Positions 56,092 through 56,365 of a DNA stretch of 56,365 nt are shown here, piece after piece; the first letter of the stretch is position 1; every line of letters begins with the position of its first letter. The position numbers were made by a program, and so were the translations under genes. This stretch comes from Pleomorphomonas sp. Its GTDB lineage: Bacteria > Pseudomonadota > Alphaproteobacteria > Rhizobiales > Pleomorphomonadaceae. The notes under the pieces are model-generated. The model had not been told where the DNA came from. It saw nothing but the letters and a program-made list of their open reading frames with translations, and did no database searches. Location of the stretch: contig JARKNW010000153.1 in assembly GCA_029976075.1 (NCBI GenBank), positions 1 through 56,365 of the forward strand, written 5' to 3'.

Positions 56092-56365
56092 TCAGAGGGT
56101 CTTGCCGATGGCGACGGCGGTGTCGCCCATGCGGTTGGAGAAGCCCCACTCGTTGTCGTACCAGGAGAGGATGCGGACGAGGGTGCCGTCCATGACCTTG
56201 GTCTGGTCCATGTGGAAGATCGAGGAGTGCGAGTCGTGGTTGAAGTCGCTGGACACGTTCGGCTGATCGGTGAAGCCGAGGACGCCCTTCAGCGGGCCGG
56301 AGGTCGCGGCGGCCTTGATGGCCTCGTTGATCTCGGCGACCGAGGTGGCGCGCTTGGCATTGAAG
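56092..56365 (-). CDS. gap: glyceraldehyde-3-phosphate dehydrogenase, C-terminal part
   Basis: Partial gene running off the right edge. About 90 C-terminal residues are present, including TSGPLKGVLGFTDQPNVSSD, the segment FNHDSHSSIFH, and the near-terminal SWYDNEWGFSNRMGDTAV, all diagnostic for type I GAPDH, the NAD-dependent enzyme of glycolysis. The stop TGA is at 56092-56094 and a terminator follows. The catalytic Cys lies beyond the window. With pyk downstream it forms a lower-glycolysis pair. Confidence 0.95.
   Translation of the reverse strand, partial: FNAKRATSVAEINEAIKAAATSGPLKGVLGFTDQPNVSSDFNHDSHSSIFHMDQTKVMDGTLVRILSWYDNEWGFSNRMGDTAVAIGKTL

Overview
The window is high-GC DNA, dense with genes and free of insertion sequences, prophage, CRISPR or RNA genes that I can recognise. 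The gene content points to an alphaproteobacterium of the order Hyphomicrobiales (Rhizobiales). The reasons are the short prolyl-tRNA synthetase without an editing insertion, the 80-residue Hfq next to hflX, the aapJQMP general amino acid transporter, the agp-type alpha-galactoside locus, the membrane urate oxidase PuuD with a cytochrome c tail, and an intergenic palindromic mosaic repeat of the kind common in this order. A complete pyruvate formate-lyase system with a formate channel suggests a facultatively fermentative member; Pleomorphomonadaceae would fit, but that is inference.

Layout. 1-8.6 kb holds housekeeping genes: the end of rplM with rpsI, a pirin, proS, lolC-lolD, a D-amino acid transaminase, hfq and hflX. 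8.7-16.5 kb holds an L,D-transpeptidase lipoprotein and a glycogen cluster (glgC, glgA, glgX, pgm). It ends at a strong terminator facing an orphan TadG-like surface protein on the minus strand. 18.1-19.8 kb is panC-panB (pantothenate). 20.4-24.8 kb is aapJQMP. 25.0-36.5 kb is a purine-salvage and purine-oxidation block: uraH, xdhA, xdhB, xdhC, a BMP-type nucleoside/purine ABC importer (ATPase, two permeases, binding protein), then puuD. 36.5-46.9 kb is an alpha-galactoside block: a divergent AraC-type regulator, a GH4 glycosidase, a peptide-family ABC importer (agpABCD-like) and a second GH4 glycosidase. 47.3-49.4 kb is a divergent EF-G paralogue. 49.4-56.4 kb, all on the minus strand, carries fermentation and lower glycolysis: gap (partial), pyk, focA, pflB and pflA.

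How the genes work together. The purine block reads as a pathway: nucleobase import, oxidation of hypoxanthine/xanthine to urate by XdhAB (matured by XdhC), oxidation of urate to 5-hydroxyisourate by PuuD at the membrane, and hydrolysis by UraH. The OHCU decarboxylase and the allantoin genes are not in the window. The agp block couples import of oligosaccharides to intracellular NAD+/Mn2+-dependent GH4 hydrolysis. Gap, Pyk, PflB/PflA and FocA make a run from triose phosphate to acetyl-CoA plus exported formate. I found no plainly new multigene system. The best candidates for follow-up are the EF-G paralogue with altered switch regions, the orphan TadG-like protein, the complete urate-oxidation block, the long hfq-hflX hairpin, and several inverted repeats in front of glgA, aapJ and pflB.
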